The notes beneath the pieces are model-generated. The model was given only the letters and a program-made list of their open reading frames with translations. It was not told the origin of the DNA and ran no database searches. Positions 1 to 7,399 of a DNA stretch of 35,772 bases are shown in pieces; within the stretch, counting starts at the first letter, position 1, and each line of letters starts with the position of its first letter. The stretch spans positions 1-35,772 of the forward strand of contig NZ_WBMR01000088.1 of the NCBI RefSeq assembly GCF_008923365.1, written 5' to 3'. The stretch is from Actinomadura montaniterrae (GTDB lineage: Bacteria > Actinomycetota > Actinomycetes > Streptosporangiales > Streptosporangiaceae). The position numbers were made by a program, and so were the translations under genes.

Positions 1-199
1 CGGCGCGCCCCCTGGCGGCGGACCCTCAGGAGCCATGGCGGCACCCCCTGCCTTTCGCGTCGTCCGGGGAAGTCCCCTGGCAACTACGACGCGTGATCAC
101 CCCGTACCGGTTCGGTGACACGACCGTCCCCCGTCCCCCGCCGTTATCCGGAATGGTGGCAGGTCAGGACGGTTTCACGAGGTTCGCGACCGGAACCGG

Positions 200-225
200 C
201 CGCGCCCGGCCACGGCCGGGCGCGG
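200..225 (-). terminator. GC-rich hairpin after the left SDR operon
   Basis: Two 12-base arms (200-211 and 214-225) are perfect reverse complements, so the RNA can form a stem of about 11 pairs with a tiny loop. It lies 9 bases beyond the stop codon of the minus-strand SDR gene. There is no T-tract, which is common for terminators in high-GC actinomycetes. Termination is inferred from position and structure. Confidence 0.6.
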
Positions 226-234
226 GCGAGGGGG

Positions 235-1143
235 TCAGCCGGCGCCGTAGACGGGCTCGGGCGCCGGCGCCTTGGCGAGCAGGCCGGTGACGACGTCGCC
301 GACCTCGGCCGGGTCCCAGCGGGCGCCCTTGTCGGCGGTGGGGCCGTGCCGGAAGGCGTCCATCACGCAGATCTTGCCGCCCTCGGCCTCGAAGACGCGG
401 CCGGTGACGTCCTTGGACTGCGCGGAGCCGAGCCAGACCACCAGCGGCGACACGTTCTCCGGCGCCATCGCGTCGAACTCGCCCTCGGCGGGCGCGGCCA
501 TCGTCTGCGCGAAGACCTCCTCGGTCATCCGCGTGCGGGCGGCGGGCGCGATCGCGTTGACGTTCACCCCGTACCGGCCGAGCTCGGCGGACGCGACGAG
601 GGTGAGCCCGACGATGCCGGCCTTGGCGGCCGAGTAGTTGCCCTGGCCGACGCTGCCGAGCAGGCCCGCACCGGACGAGGTGTTGATCACCCGGGCGTCG
701 ACGGCGCGGCCCGCCTTGCTCTCGGCCCGCCAGTACTGCCCGGCGTGCTTGAGCGGCAGGAAGTGGCCCTTGAGGTGGACGCGCATCACCGCGTCCCACT
801 CGTCCTCGGACAGGTTGATCAGCATCCGGTCGCGCAGGAACCCGGCGTTGTTGACGAGGGTATCGAGGCGGCCGAAGGCGTCCACGGCGGTGGCGACGAG
901 CGCGGCGGCGCCGGCGTCGGTGGCGATGTCGTCGGTGCTGGCGACGGCGCGGCCGCCGAGCGCCTCGATCTCCTTGACGACGTCCTGGGCGGGGCCGCCG
1001 GACGCGTCGCCGGTGCCGTCGCGGGCGACGCCGAGGTCGTTGACCACGACCAGGGCGCCCTGCCGGGCGAACTCCAGCGCGTGTGCGCGGCCGAGTCCGC
1101 GCCCGGCTCCGGTGACGGCGACCACGCGGTCCTTGCAGATCAT
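235..1143 (-). CDS. SDR-family oxidoreductase of the KstR2 steroid locus (Rv3548c-like)
   Basis: This 302-residue protein is a classical short-chain dehydrogenase. It has a nucleotide-binding TGAGRGLG at residues 11-18, NNAG at 99-102, and the catalytic Ser (about 157), Tyr170 and Lys174 in a YSAAK motif. The extended loop after the first strand (DLGVARDGTG) resembles the SDR domains of multifunctional beta-oxidation enzymes, so a hydroxyacyl-CoA substrate is plausible. The ATG at 1143 follows GGAGGAG at good spacing and overlaps the stop of the upstream SDR gene (ATGA), so the two are translationally coupled. Position beside a second SDR and divergent from echA20-ipdABC matches the M. tuberculosis order Rv3548c-Rv3549c/Rv3550-Rv3553. 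Its exact step in steroid-ring breakdown is not established; the assignment to the pathway rests on synteny and the shared operator. Confidence 0.85.
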   Translation of the reverse strand: MICKDRVVAVTGAGRGLGRAHALEFARQGALVVVNDLGVARDGTGDASGGPAQDVVKEIEALGGRAVASTDDIATDAGAAALVATAVDAFGRLDTLVNNAGFLRDRMLINLSEDEWDAVMRVHLKGHFLPLKHAGQYWRAESKAGRAVDARVINTSSGAGLLGSVGQGNYSAAKAGIVGLTLVASAELGRYGVNVNAIAPAARTRMTEEVFAQTMAAPAEGEFDAMAPENVSPLVVWLGSAQSKDVTGRVFEAEGGKICVMDAFRHGPTADKGARWDPAEVGDVVTGLLAKAPAPEPVYGAG

Positions 1144-1907
1144 CGCGACTCCTCCTTGTTCACGGTGGCGGCGTCCAGGAACGCGGGGCGCTCTCCCCCG
1201 CCGTGCATCAGCATCTGCGACCCGGTGATGTAGGACGCGAGGTCGGAGGCGAGGTAGACGCAGGCGGCGCCGACCTCGAACGGGTCGCCGAGGCGGCCCA
1301 TCGGGACGGTCCGCGCGACGGCCTGCACGCCCTCCTCGTCGCCGTAGTGCAGGTGCGCCAGCTCGGTGCGGATCATGCCGAGGATCAGCGTGTTGACCCG
1401 CACCCGCGGCGCCCACTCCACGGCGAGCGACTGGGTGAGGCTGTGCAGCCCGGCCTTGGCGGCGCCGTAGGGAGCGGTGCCCGGCGACGGCCGGACCCCG
1501 CTGACGCTGCCGATGTTGATCACCGAGCCGCCGTCCGGCATCAAGGGGCGCAGTGCGCGCGCCATGATGAGCGGCGCGGTCAGGTTCAGTTCCAGGATCT
1601 TCAGATGGGTGCGCAGCGGGCCGTCGGTGAGCGGCAGGAACGGCCCGCCGCCCGCGTTGTTGACCAGCACGTCCACCCGGTCGAGCCCGGCGGCGAACGC
1701 CTCCGCGGCGTCGCCGTCGCGCACGTCCAGGGAGGCGAACGAGGCCGTGCGGCCGCCGCTCTCCGGCAGCGCGTCCGGCTCGCGCCGGGCCACCGCGATC
1801 ACGTCGGCGCCCGCCTCCAGGAAGGCGCGGCTGATCCCCGCGCCGACACCGCGCACGCCCCCGGTGACCACGACGGTCCTTCCCGCCAGGTCCAGCGTCA
1901 GTGACAT
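1140..1907 (-). CDS. SDR-family oxidoreductase of the KstR2 steroid locus (Rv3549c-like)
   Basis: A 255-residue short-chain dehydrogenase with TGGVRGVGAG at residues 15-24, NNAGG at 83-87, a Ser near 134-136 and Tyr147/Lys151 (YGAAK). It should be a cytosolic NAD(P)-dependent alcohol dehydrogenase or ketone reductase. It is the first gene of a two-gene minus-strand operon and overlaps the next SDR by four bases. The ATG at 1907 is chosen because GGAGGCGG precedes it; longer upstream frames run into the divergent promoter and look non-coding. Its promoter shares the 64-bp gap with echA20, where an 18-bp KstR2-type operator sits at 1941-1958. Synteny with Rv3549c supports a role in HIP degradation, but no reaction can be read from the sequence. 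Confidence 0.85.
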   Translation of the reverse strand: MSLTLDLAGRTVVVTGGVRGVGAGISRAFLEAGADVIAVARREPDALPESGGRTASFASLDVRDGDAAEAFAAGLDRVDVLVNNAGGGPFLPLTDGPLRTHLKILELNLTAPLIMARALRPLMPDGGSVINIGSVSGVRPSPGTAPYGAAKAGLHSLTQSLAVEWAPRVRVNTLILGMIRTELAHLHYGDEEGVQAVARTVPMGRLGDPFEVGAACVYLASDLASYITGSQMLMHGGGERPAFLDAATVNKEESR

Positions 1908-1940
1908 CCCGCCTCCTCCGAGCCCCTCTGCTACGGTCTG

Positions 1941-1958
1941 TTCTAACAAATGTTTGGT
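1941..1958. promoter_or_regulatory. KstR2-type operator in the SDR/echA20 divergent promoter
   Basis: The sequence TTCTAACAAATGTTTGGT is an imperfect palindrome: CTAACA and TGTTTG are near-complementary half-sites separated by two bases. Seventeen of its 18 bases recur, in inverted orientation, at 33183-33200 upstream of fadE30. The site sits between divergent steroid genes, where mycobacteria carry a KstR2 site. The published mycobacterial motif (AnCAAGnnCTTGnT) has a different half-site, so binding by the KstR2 encoded at 30586-31203 is inferred from recurrence and context. Confidence 0.72.
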
Positions 1959-1971
1959 GGAAAGGTAGCGC

Positions 1972-2718
1972 ATGGGAGTCTCCACCACGACCCTGGACGG
2001 GGTCGCCGAGATCGTCGTGGACGCGCCGCCGGTCAACGCCCTGACCGTCGCGGGCTGGTTCGAGCTGGCCGACGCGGTGCTCGCGGCCGGCCGCGACCCG
2101 CAGGTCGGCGCCGTCGTGCTCCGGGCCGAGGGCCGGGGCTTCAACGCGGGCGTCGACATCAAGGAGATGCAGCGGACCGATGGCCACACCGCGCTGGTGG
2201 GGGCCAACCGGGGCTGCTTCGCGGCGTTCGCCGCCGTCTACGACTGCGAGGTCCCGGTCGTCGCCGCGGTGCACGGCTTCTGCCTCGGCGGCGGGATCGG
2301 CCTCGCGGGCAACGCCGACATCGTCGTCGCGTCCGACGACGCCTTCTTCGGCCTGCCCGAGGTCGACCGGGGCGCGCTCGGCGCCGCGACGCACCTGGCC
2401 CGGCTCGTCCCGCAGCACCTGATGCGCGCGATGGTCTACACCTGCCGCAACGTGACCGCGGCCGAGCTGCACCACCACGGCTCGGTGCTGGAGGTCGTCC
2501 CGAAGGACGAGCTGCGCGCCAAGGCGCTGGAGGTCGCCGGGAACATCGCGGCGAAGGACAAGTACGTGATCCGCCGCGCCAAGGAGTCGCTGAACGGCAT
2601 CGACCCGGTCGACGTCCGCCGCAGCTACCGCTACGAGCAGGGCTTCACGTTCGAGCTGAACCTCATGGGCGCGGGCGACGAGCACCGCGACGCCTTCGTG
2701 GCCAAGGGGGCGAAGTGA
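1972..2718 (+). CDS. echA20: EchA20, crotonase-fold ring-D hydrolase of steroid (HIP) catabolism
   Basis: A 248-residue crotonase-superfamily protein. The oxyanion-hole segment FNAGVDIKEM is at residues 57-66, and GGGIGLAGNADI at 107-118 forms the second. The first catalytic glutamate of ordinary enoyl-CoA hydratases is replaced by Gly110, while Glu130 of the GLPEVDRG motif is kept, which fits an enzyme that is not a plain hydratase. In M. tuberculosis and Rhodococcus EchA20 hydrolyses the five-membered ring of the HIP-derived CoA thioester to give COCHEA-CoA, the substrate of IpdAB. The ATG at 1972 follows GAAAGG. The stop overlaps the GTG start of ipdA (GTGA). Identification rests on the sequence, the exact echA20-ipdA-ipdB-ipdC order and the divergent SDR pair. 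Confidence 0.9.
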   Translation: MGVSTTTLDGVAEIVVDAPPVNALTVAGWFELADAVLAAGRDPQVGAVVLRAEGRGFNAGVDIKEMQRTDGHTALVGANRGCFAAFAAVYDCEVPVVAAVHGFCLGGGIGLAGNADIVVASDDAFFGLPEVDRGALGAATHLARLVPQHLMRAMVYTCRNVTAAELHHHGSVLEVVPKDELRAKALEVAGNIAAKDKYVIRRAKESLNGIDPVDVRRSYRYEQGFTFELNLMGAGDEHRDAFVAKGAK

Positions 2719-3575
2719 GCAAGGTACTGACCATCGACGAGGTCGTCGGGTCGCTGGAGAGCGGCATGACGGTCGGGATCGGCGGCTGGGGCTCGCGGCG
2801 CAAGCCGATGGCGCTCGTCCGGGCGCTGTGCCGCTCCGACGTCACCGACCTGACCGTGATCACCTACGGCGGGCCGGACGTCGGGCTGCTGTGCGCGGCG
2901 GGCAAGGTCCGCCGCCTCGTCACCGCGTTCGTGACCATGGACTCGATCCCGCTGGAGCCGCACTTCCGGCAGGCGCGCCAGACCGGGGCGATCGAGCTCA
3001 CCGAGTACGACGAGGGCATGTTCATGTTCGGGCTGTACGCGGCGGCGCACCGGCTGCCGTTCCTGCCCACCCCCGTCGGGCTCGGCTCGGACGTGATGCG
3101 CGTCAACCCGGAGCTGAAGACGGTCCGGTCGCCGTACGAGGACGGGCAGGAGCTCGTCGCCGTCCCGGCGCTGAAGATGGACGCGGCGCTGATCCACATG
3201 AACCGCGCCGACGCGCGCGGCAACGCGCAGTACCTCGGCGCCGACCCGTACATGGACGACCTGTTCGCCAAGGCCGCGGACCGGACCTATGTCTCCTGCG
3301 AGCGGCTGGTCGACACCGCCGACTTCGCCAAGGAGGGCCCGCCGCAGTCGATGCTGATCAGCCGGGCGCAGGTGACGGGCGTGGTGGAGACCCCGAACGG
3401 GGCGCACTTCACCGACTGCGAGCCCGACCACCGGCGCGACGAGGCGTTCCAGAAGCTGTACGCGAAGTCGGCCGCCGACCCGGAGGCGTGGGCGGCGTTC
3501 CGCGACCGGTTCCTGTCCGGCGACGAGGCCGCCTATCAGGACGCCGTCCGGACCTGGCAGGAGGAATCCCGATGA
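2715..3575 (+). CDS. ipdA: IpdA, alpha subunit of COCHEA-CoA ring-cleaving hydrolase
   Basis: A 286-residue protein of the class I CoA-transferase alpha-subunit fold. The glycine-rich GMTVGIGGWG near residues 17-26 corresponds to the CoA-transferase GxGGF region. Glutamates 97 and 100 in the TEYDEGMF stretch lie where the catalytic Glu of IpdA has been placed in studied homologues (about residue 105 there); this match is by motif only. With IpdB it opens the remaining six-membered steroid ring of COCHEA-CoA by hydrolysis rather than transferring CoA. The GTG start at 2715 overlaps the echA20 stop and the stop overlaps the ipdB ATG, so the subunits are translationally coupled. Length is close to the mycobacterial protein. 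Confidence 0.92.
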   Translation: MSKVLTIDEVVGSLESGMTVGIGGWGSRRKPMALVRALCRSDVTDLTVITYGGPDVGLLCAAGKVRRLVTAFVTMDSIPLEPHFRQARQTGAIELTEYDEGMFMFGLYAAAHRLPFLPTPVGLGSDVMRVNPELKTVRSPYEDGQELVAVPALKMDAALIHMNRADARGNAQYLGADPYMDDLFAKAADRTYVSCERLVDTADFAKEGPPQSMLISRAQVTGVVETPNGAHFTDCEPDHRRDEAFQKLYAKSAADPEAWAAFRDRFLSGDEAAYQDAVRTWQEESR

Positions 3576-4303
3576 GCGATGTGACGAGGGCGGAGGTCTG
3601 CGCGGTCGCCTGCGCGGAGCTGTTCCGCGGCGACGGCGAGATCGTCGCGGCGGCGGTCGCCGGGTTCGTGCCGATGCTGGGCTCGCGGCTCGCGCGGGCC
3701 ACGTTCGAGCCGGACCTGCTGACGACGGACGGCGGGCCGACGCTGAGCGCCGAGCCGGTCCCGCTGGGCCGCACGGCGGAGGTGGCGGAGGGCTGGCTGC
3801 CGTTCCGCGACCACCTGTGGCTGGTGCTGAACGCGCGGCGGCACGTGGTGATGGGGCCGTCGCAGATCGACCGGTACGGCAACACCAACATCTCGTGCAT
3901 CGGCGACTGGGAGCGGCCGGCGCGGCAGCTCCTCGGGTCGCGCGGCGGGCCGGGCAACACGCTGCTGAACCCGACGAGCTACTGGGTGCCGAAGCACTCG
4001 GCGCGGGTGTTCACCGACAAGGTCGACTTCGTCAGCGGCGTCGGCTGGGACCGGGGCGCGCACGAGATCCGCGCCGTGGTGAGCAACCTCGCGGTGCTCG
4101 ACTTCGACACCCCCGACCACCGGATGCGGCTCCGGTCGGTCCACCCCGGCGTCACGGTCGACGACGTCGTGGCCGCGACCGGATTCGAGCTGGCCGTCCC
4201 GGGCGACGTTCCGCAGACGCGCCTTCCGGACGACGAGGAGCTGCGGGTCATGCGCGAGGTGCTCGACCCGAAGGGCCTGCGCGAGCGAGAGGTCCCGGCC
4301 TGA
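3572..4303 (+). CDS. ipdB: IpdB, beta subunit of COCHEA-CoA ring-cleaving hydrolase
   Basis: A 243-residue protein with the class I CoA-transferase beta-subunit fold. Where true CoA-transferases carry the catalytic glutamate of the SENG-type motif, this protein reads TTDGG (Asp53), which agrees with the family being a hydrolase. The conserved segment GPSQIDRYGNTNISCIGD (about residues 94-111) and the late GVGWDRG are typical of IpdB. It overlaps ipdA by ATGA and ipdC by TGATG, so all four genes should be made from one transcript in balanced amounts. The partner is IpdA in a hetero-oligomer; action is cytosolic. Confidence 0.92.
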   Translation: MSDVTRAEVCAVACAELFRGDGEIVAAAVAGFVPMLGSRLARATFEPDLLTTDGGPTLSAEPVPLGRTAEVAEGWLPFRDHLWLVLNARRHVVMGPSQIDRYGNTNISCIGDWERPARQLLGSRGGPGNTLLNPTSYWVPKHSARVFTDKVDFVSGVGWDRGAHEIRAVVSNLAVLDFDTPDHRMRLRSVHPGVTVDDVVAATGFELAVPGDVPQTRLPDDEELRVMREVLDPKGLREREVPA

Positions 4304-5364
4304 TGGAGCAGCGGCTCGACACCCCGCTGACCCGGCTGGCGGGCGTGCGGCACCCGGTCGTCCAGACCGGCATGGGCTGGGTGGCCGGCCCGCGCCTGGT
4401 CACCGCCGTGGCGAACGCGGGCGGCCTCGGGATCCTGGCGTCGGCGACGATGACGCTCGACCAGCTCGCGGACGCGATCCACGAGGTCAAGGACCGCACG
4501 GACGCGCCGTTCGGGGTCAACCTGCGGGCCGACGCCGGGGACGCGGGCGACCGCATCGACCTCCTCATCAAGGAGGGCGTGAAGGTCGCCTCGTTCGCGC
4601 TCGCGCCGAAGCGGGAGCTGATCGCCAAGCTCAAGGACGCGGGCCTCGTGGTGATCCCGTCGGTGGGCGCGCGGCGGCACGCGGAGAAGGTCGCGGGCTG
4701 GGGCGCGGACGCGGTGCTGGTGCAGGGCGGCGAGGGCGGCGGGCACACCGGCGCCGTCGCCACCACGCTGCTGCTCCCGCAGGTCGTGGACGCGGTCGAC
4801 ATCCCGGTGATCGCGGCCGGCGGCTTCTTCGACGGGCGCGGCCTGGCCGCCGCGCTGTCCTACGGGGCGGCGGGCGTGGCGATGGGCACCCGGTTCCTGC
4901 TGACCTCCGACAGCTCGGTGCCGGACGCGGTCAAGCAGGTCTACCTCGAGACCGGCGAGACGGTCGTGACCCGCCAGGTCGACGGGATGCCGCACCGGGT
5001 GCTGCGCAGCGAGCTGGTCGACGAGCTGGAGTCGGCCGGGCGGATCAGCGGCCTGGTCCGGGCGCTGCGCAACGGCGCCCGGTTCAAGAAGCTGTCCGGC
5101 ATGTCGTGGCGCGCGATGATCGCCGACGGGAAGGCGATGAAGCACGGCAAGGACCTGTCCTGGTCGCAGGTCCTCATGGCGGCCAACACCCCGATGCTGC
5201 TGAAGGCGGCGATGGTGGACGGCCGTCCCGACCTCGGCGTGATGGCGTCGGGCCAGGTCGTCGGGGTCATCGACGACCTGCCGAGCTGCGCGCAGCTGAT
5301 CGACGGGATCGTGGCGCAGGCCGTCGAGGCCATCGCCGCGCAGCAGTCGCTGCTGGTGCGCTAG
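4303..5364 (+). CDS. ipdC: IpdC, FMN-dependent 2-nitropropane-dioxygenase-fold oxidoreductase of HIP catabolism
   Basis: A 353-residue TIM-barrel flavoprotein of the nitronate monooxygenase/enoyl reductase family. Visible FMN-site motifs are QTGMGWVAG (21-29), GGEGGGHTG (142-150), AAGGFFDGRG (171-180) and GTRF (195-198). In Mycobacterium and Rhodococcus ipdC mutants accumulate 5-OH HIC-CoA, placing the enzyme just before EchA20 in the breakdown of the last two steroid rings. The ATG overlaps the ipdB stop by one base. The gene ends immediately against the convergent tetR gene (stop codons abut in CTAGCTAG) with no hairpin between them. In isolation it could be mistaken for a nitronate monooxygenase; the operon makes IpdC much more likely. 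Confidence 0.9.
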   Translation: MEQRLDTPLTRLAGVRHPVVQTGMGWVAGPRLVTAVANAGGLGILASATMTLDQLADAIHEVKDRTDAPFGVNLRADAGDAGDRIDLLIKEGVKVASFALAPKRELIAKLKDAGLVVIPSVGARRHAEKVAGWGADAVLVQGGEGGGHTGAVATTLLLPQVVDAVDIPVIAAGGFFDGRGLAAALSYGAAGVAMGTRFLLTSDSSVPDAVKQVYLETGETVVTRQVDGMPHRVLRSELVDELESAGRISGLVRALRNGARFKKLSGMSWRAMIADGKAMKHGKDLSWSQVLMAANTPMLLKAAMVDGRPDLGVMASGQVVGVIDDLPSCAQLIDGIVAQAVEAIAAQQSLLVR

Positions 5365-5979
5365 CTAGGCGCTCCCGAGGCCGCGCAGCACGGCCGCCAG
5401 TCCCCCGCGGAACTCCTCGTCGGGGCCGATCCGGCGGGCGTGCCGCGCGGTCTCGGCCATGTTCGGGAACTCGTCCTCGGGGAGCGCGGCGATGACGAGG
5501 GTCCCCTCCCCCTCCAGCGGGCCCAGGTGCTCGAGCTGGATCGCGCCGATGATGTAGGCGATCACCGCCCGCAGCGCGACGGCCGCCCGGGGCCCGGTGA
5601 TGCCGGCGTCGCGCAGGATGCCCGCGACGGTCTCCCCCCAGCACAGCGAGCCGGTCGAGTCGTGCCGGTGCGTGAGCGTCAGCGGCATGATCGCCGCGTG
5701 CGCGCCGAACGCGTCCCGCAGCCGCAGCGCCATGGTCTCGATCCGCGCCTCCCACGGCCCGGCGGGCGGCGGCGCGGGATCGACCTCGGCGTAGACCAGG
5801 TCGATGACGAGGCCTTCCAGCTCCTCGCGGTCCCGGACGTACCGGTACAGCGCCATCGTGCTGAGCTTGAGCTCCTTGGCGACGGCGCGCATGGACAGCC
5901 CGGCGAGGCCGTCCCGGTCGATGACGGCGAGCGCCGCGGCGGCGACCTGGGCCTGGGTGAGCGAGCGGGGTCGAGGCAT
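5365..5979 (-). CDS. TetR/AcrR-family repressor, likely local autoregulator
   Basis: A 204-residue TetR-type regulator. The N-terminal helix-turn-helix covers about residues 29-54 (LSMRAVAKELKLSTMALYRYVRD), followed by an all-helical ligand domain. It is divergent from the peroxiredoxin-like/methyltransferase operon. The 68-bp gap contains two near-identical 17-bp dyads, the arrangement expected when such a protein represses both itself and the divergent genes. The ATG at 5979 has no clear ribosome-binding site. The ligand is unknown. It is unrelated in position and operator sequence to KstR2. Confidence 0.88.
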   Translation of the reverse strand: MPRPRSLTQAQVAAAALAVIDRDGLAGLSMRAVAKELKLSTMALYRYVRDREELEGLVIDLVYAEVDPAPPPAGPWEARIETMALRLRDAFGAHAAIMPLTLTHRHDSTGSLCWGETVAGILRDAGITGPRAAVALRAVIAYIIGAIQLEHLGPLEGEGTLVIAALPEDEFPNMAETARHARRIGPDEEFRGGLAAVLRGLGSA

Positions 5980-5984
5980 GGCGC

Positions 5985-6012
5985 TTGACAGCGTACGGCA
6001 TACGCTTACGAT
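5985..6012 (+). promoter_or_regulatory. Sigma70-type promoter of the peroxiredoxin-like operon
   Basis: TTGACA at 5985-5990 and TACGAT at 6007-6012 are separated by 16 bases. The first TetR-type dyad (5990-6006) fills the spacer, so bound repressor would occlude polymerase. AAAGGAG at 6035-6041 then serves the ATG at 6048. Confidence 0.65.
5990..6006. promoter_or_regulatory. TetR-type operator 1
   Basis: AGCGTA and TACGCT form perfect 6-bp arms around a 5-base spacer (CGGCA). It overlaps the -35/-10 spacer of the promoter reading to the right. Confidence 0.68.
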
Positions 6013-6016
6013 CGTA

Positions 6017-6033
6017 GGTGTACGCCATACGCT
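6017..6033. promoter_or_regulatory. TetR-type operator 2
   Basis: GGTGTA-CGCCA-TACGCT repeats the first dyad in the same register, with centres 27 bp apart and the shared stretch CATACGCTTA. The left arm is degenerate, so this may be the weaker site. It lies just downstream of the -10 element of the rightward promoter. Confidence 0.62.
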
Positions 6034-6047
6034 TAAAGGAGCGACGC

Positions 6048-6623
6048 ATGCGCCTGGCCCCCGGATCCGACGTCCCGGCCTGCGAGCTGACCCCGGTCGG
6101 CGGCCCGCCGGTCCCCGTCCCCGACCCCGCCCACCTCGTCCACCTGCAGTTCCGCCGGTTCGCGGGCTGCCCGATCTGCAACCTGCACCTGCGCTCGTTC
6201 GTCGTCCGGCACGCCGAGGTCGAGGCCGCCGGGATCCGCGAGGTCGTGGTGTTCCACTCCACCGACGAAGAGCTGCGCGAGCACGTGAACGGCCTGCCGT
6301 TCCCCGTCGTCGGCGACCCCGCGAAGAGGCTGTACGCCGAGTTCGGCGTCGAGTCCGCGCGCCGGGCGCTGCTCGACCCGCGCGTGTGGGGCCCGCTCGT
6401 CCGGTCCTCGGTCATCAAGACGTGGCGGGTGCTCCGGGGCCGCGAGCGCACGCCGTCCGCCCACCCGACCGGCGGCCGGCTGGGCCTGCCCGGCGACTTC
6501 CTTATCGGCGCGGACGGACGCCTGGTCGCGGCGAAGTACGGCGAGCACGCCTACGACCAGTGGTCGGTCGACGAACTGCTCGCCCTGGCCGCCGAGGCGC
6601 CCGCCCCGGCGCGGAAGGCATGA
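6048..6623 (+). CDS. Peroxiredoxin-like (AhpC/TSA-fold) protein with CPIC motif
   Basis: A 191-residue thioredoxin-fold protein of the AhpC/TSA-like group. The segment HLQFRRFAGCPICNLHL places a redox-type Cys41-x-x-Cys44 after the first strand. Later strands FHSTDEEL (about 69-76), LPFPVVGDPAKRLYAEFGV and LGLPGDFLIGADGRL are typical of peroxiredoxin-like proteins. It probably reduces peroxides or organic electrophiles in the cytosol; the reductant is unknown. The ATG at 6048 follows AAAGGAG. It overlaps the next gene by ATGA and is under the double TetR-type operator, suggesting an inducible stress or detoxification pair. Confidence 0.8.
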   Translation: MRLAPGSDVPACELTPVGGPPVPVPDPAHLVHLQFRRFAGCPICNLHLRSFVVRHAEVEAAGIREVVVFHSTDEELREHVNGLPFPVVGDPAKRLYAEFGVESARRALLDPRVWGPLVRSSVIKTWRVLRGRERTPSAHPTGGRLGLPGDFLIGADGRLVAAKYGEHAYDQWSVDELLALAAEAPAPARKA

Positions 6624-7396
6624 CCGTGGAATCCGCCGACCGCGCCGCCGACGCCGCCCGCTACGAGGTGATCAGCGGCGGGTACGACGCCGCCCTCTTC
6701 GCCGCCGCCGCCATCCCGCCCGCCGGGCGCGTCCTCGACATCGGCTGCGGCTACGGCGCGACCTCGCGGCGCGCCGCACGGCTCGCCGCGCGCGGGAGCG
6801 TCCTCGGCAACGACATCTCGGAGCCCCTCCTCGCCCAGGCCCGCGCGTTCGCCGACGACGAGGGCCTGGGCAACGTCGCGTTCGAGGCGGGCGACGCACA
6901 GACGCATCCGTTCCCCGGAGGCGAGTTCGACGTCGCGATCAGCCGGTTCGGCATGATGTTCTTCCGCGACCCCGTGGCCGCCTTCGGCAACGTGCACCGG
7001 GCCCTGAAGGCGGGCGGACGGCTGGTGTTCACGACCGTCGGCCCGCCCGGCGGCAACGACCTGCCGGGCATCGTCGCGGCCGCCATGCCCCCGGCGATGG
7101 CGGACGCGCCCCCTTCCGACGTGCACTCGCTGTCCCGGCCCGACCGGATCGCGACCGTCCTCGGCGCCGCCGGGTTCGCCGGCGTCCGCTCCGAACCGGT
7201 CGAGACGTCCATCGTCCTCGGGCCGGACGCGGAGGCGGCCGCCTCGTTCGTCCTCGCCTGGAGCGCCTTCGGCGGCGCCTTGGACGAAGCCGCGACCGGG
7301 CGCGCGCGGGCCGCGCTGGCCGACGCGGCCCGCCCGTTCGAGACGCCCGGCGGCGTCCGGCTGCGGGGCACCGCGTGGCTGGTCACGGCCGTGTGA
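6620..7396 (+). CDS. Class I SAM-dependent methyltransferase
   Basis: A 258-residue methyltransferase of the UbiE/methyltransferase-11 kind. Motif I VLDIGCGYG is at residues 38-46, the acidic end of the second strand is in GNDIS (63-67), and EAGDAQTHPFPGGEFD (about 92-107) is the post-II region. The C-terminal third resembles small-molecule methyltransferases. Substrate unknown. Its start overlaps the stop of the peroxiredoxin-like gene, so they are coupled and share TetR control. It ends three bases from the convergent oxidoreductase gene. Confidence 0.82.
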   Translation: MTVESADRAADAARYEVISGGYDAALFAAAAIPPAGRVLDIGCGYGATSRRAARLAARGSVLGNDISEPLLAQARAFADDEGLGNVAFEAGDAQTHPFPGGEFDVAISRFGMMFFRDPVAAFGNVHRALKAGGRLVFTTVGPPGGNDLPGIVAAAMPPAMADAPPSDVHSLSRPDRIATVLGAAGFAGVRSEPVETSIVLGPDAEAAASFVLAWSAFGGALDEAATGRARAALADAARPFETPGGVRLRGTAWLVTAV

Positions 7397-7399
7397 GCG

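Noticed and set aside
35..118. A 27-codon ORF near the left edge preceded by AGGAG
   Set aside because: The AGGAG is only two bases from the ATG, too close to work, and the peptide has no coding character. I see nothing else supportable in 1-199.
2715..4303. IpdA/IpdB as an ordinary 3-oxoacid or glutaconate CoA-transferase
   Set aside because: The beta-subunit SENG-type glutamate is replaced by TDGG, and the echA20-ipdC context identifies the ring-opening hydrolase.
5365..5979. This TetR gene, adjacent to ipdC, as the steroid regulator
   Set aside because: Its operators (AGCGTA-N5-TACGCT) differ from the sites at the steroid promoters, and the protein at 30586-31203 matches KstR2 in sequence and synteny.
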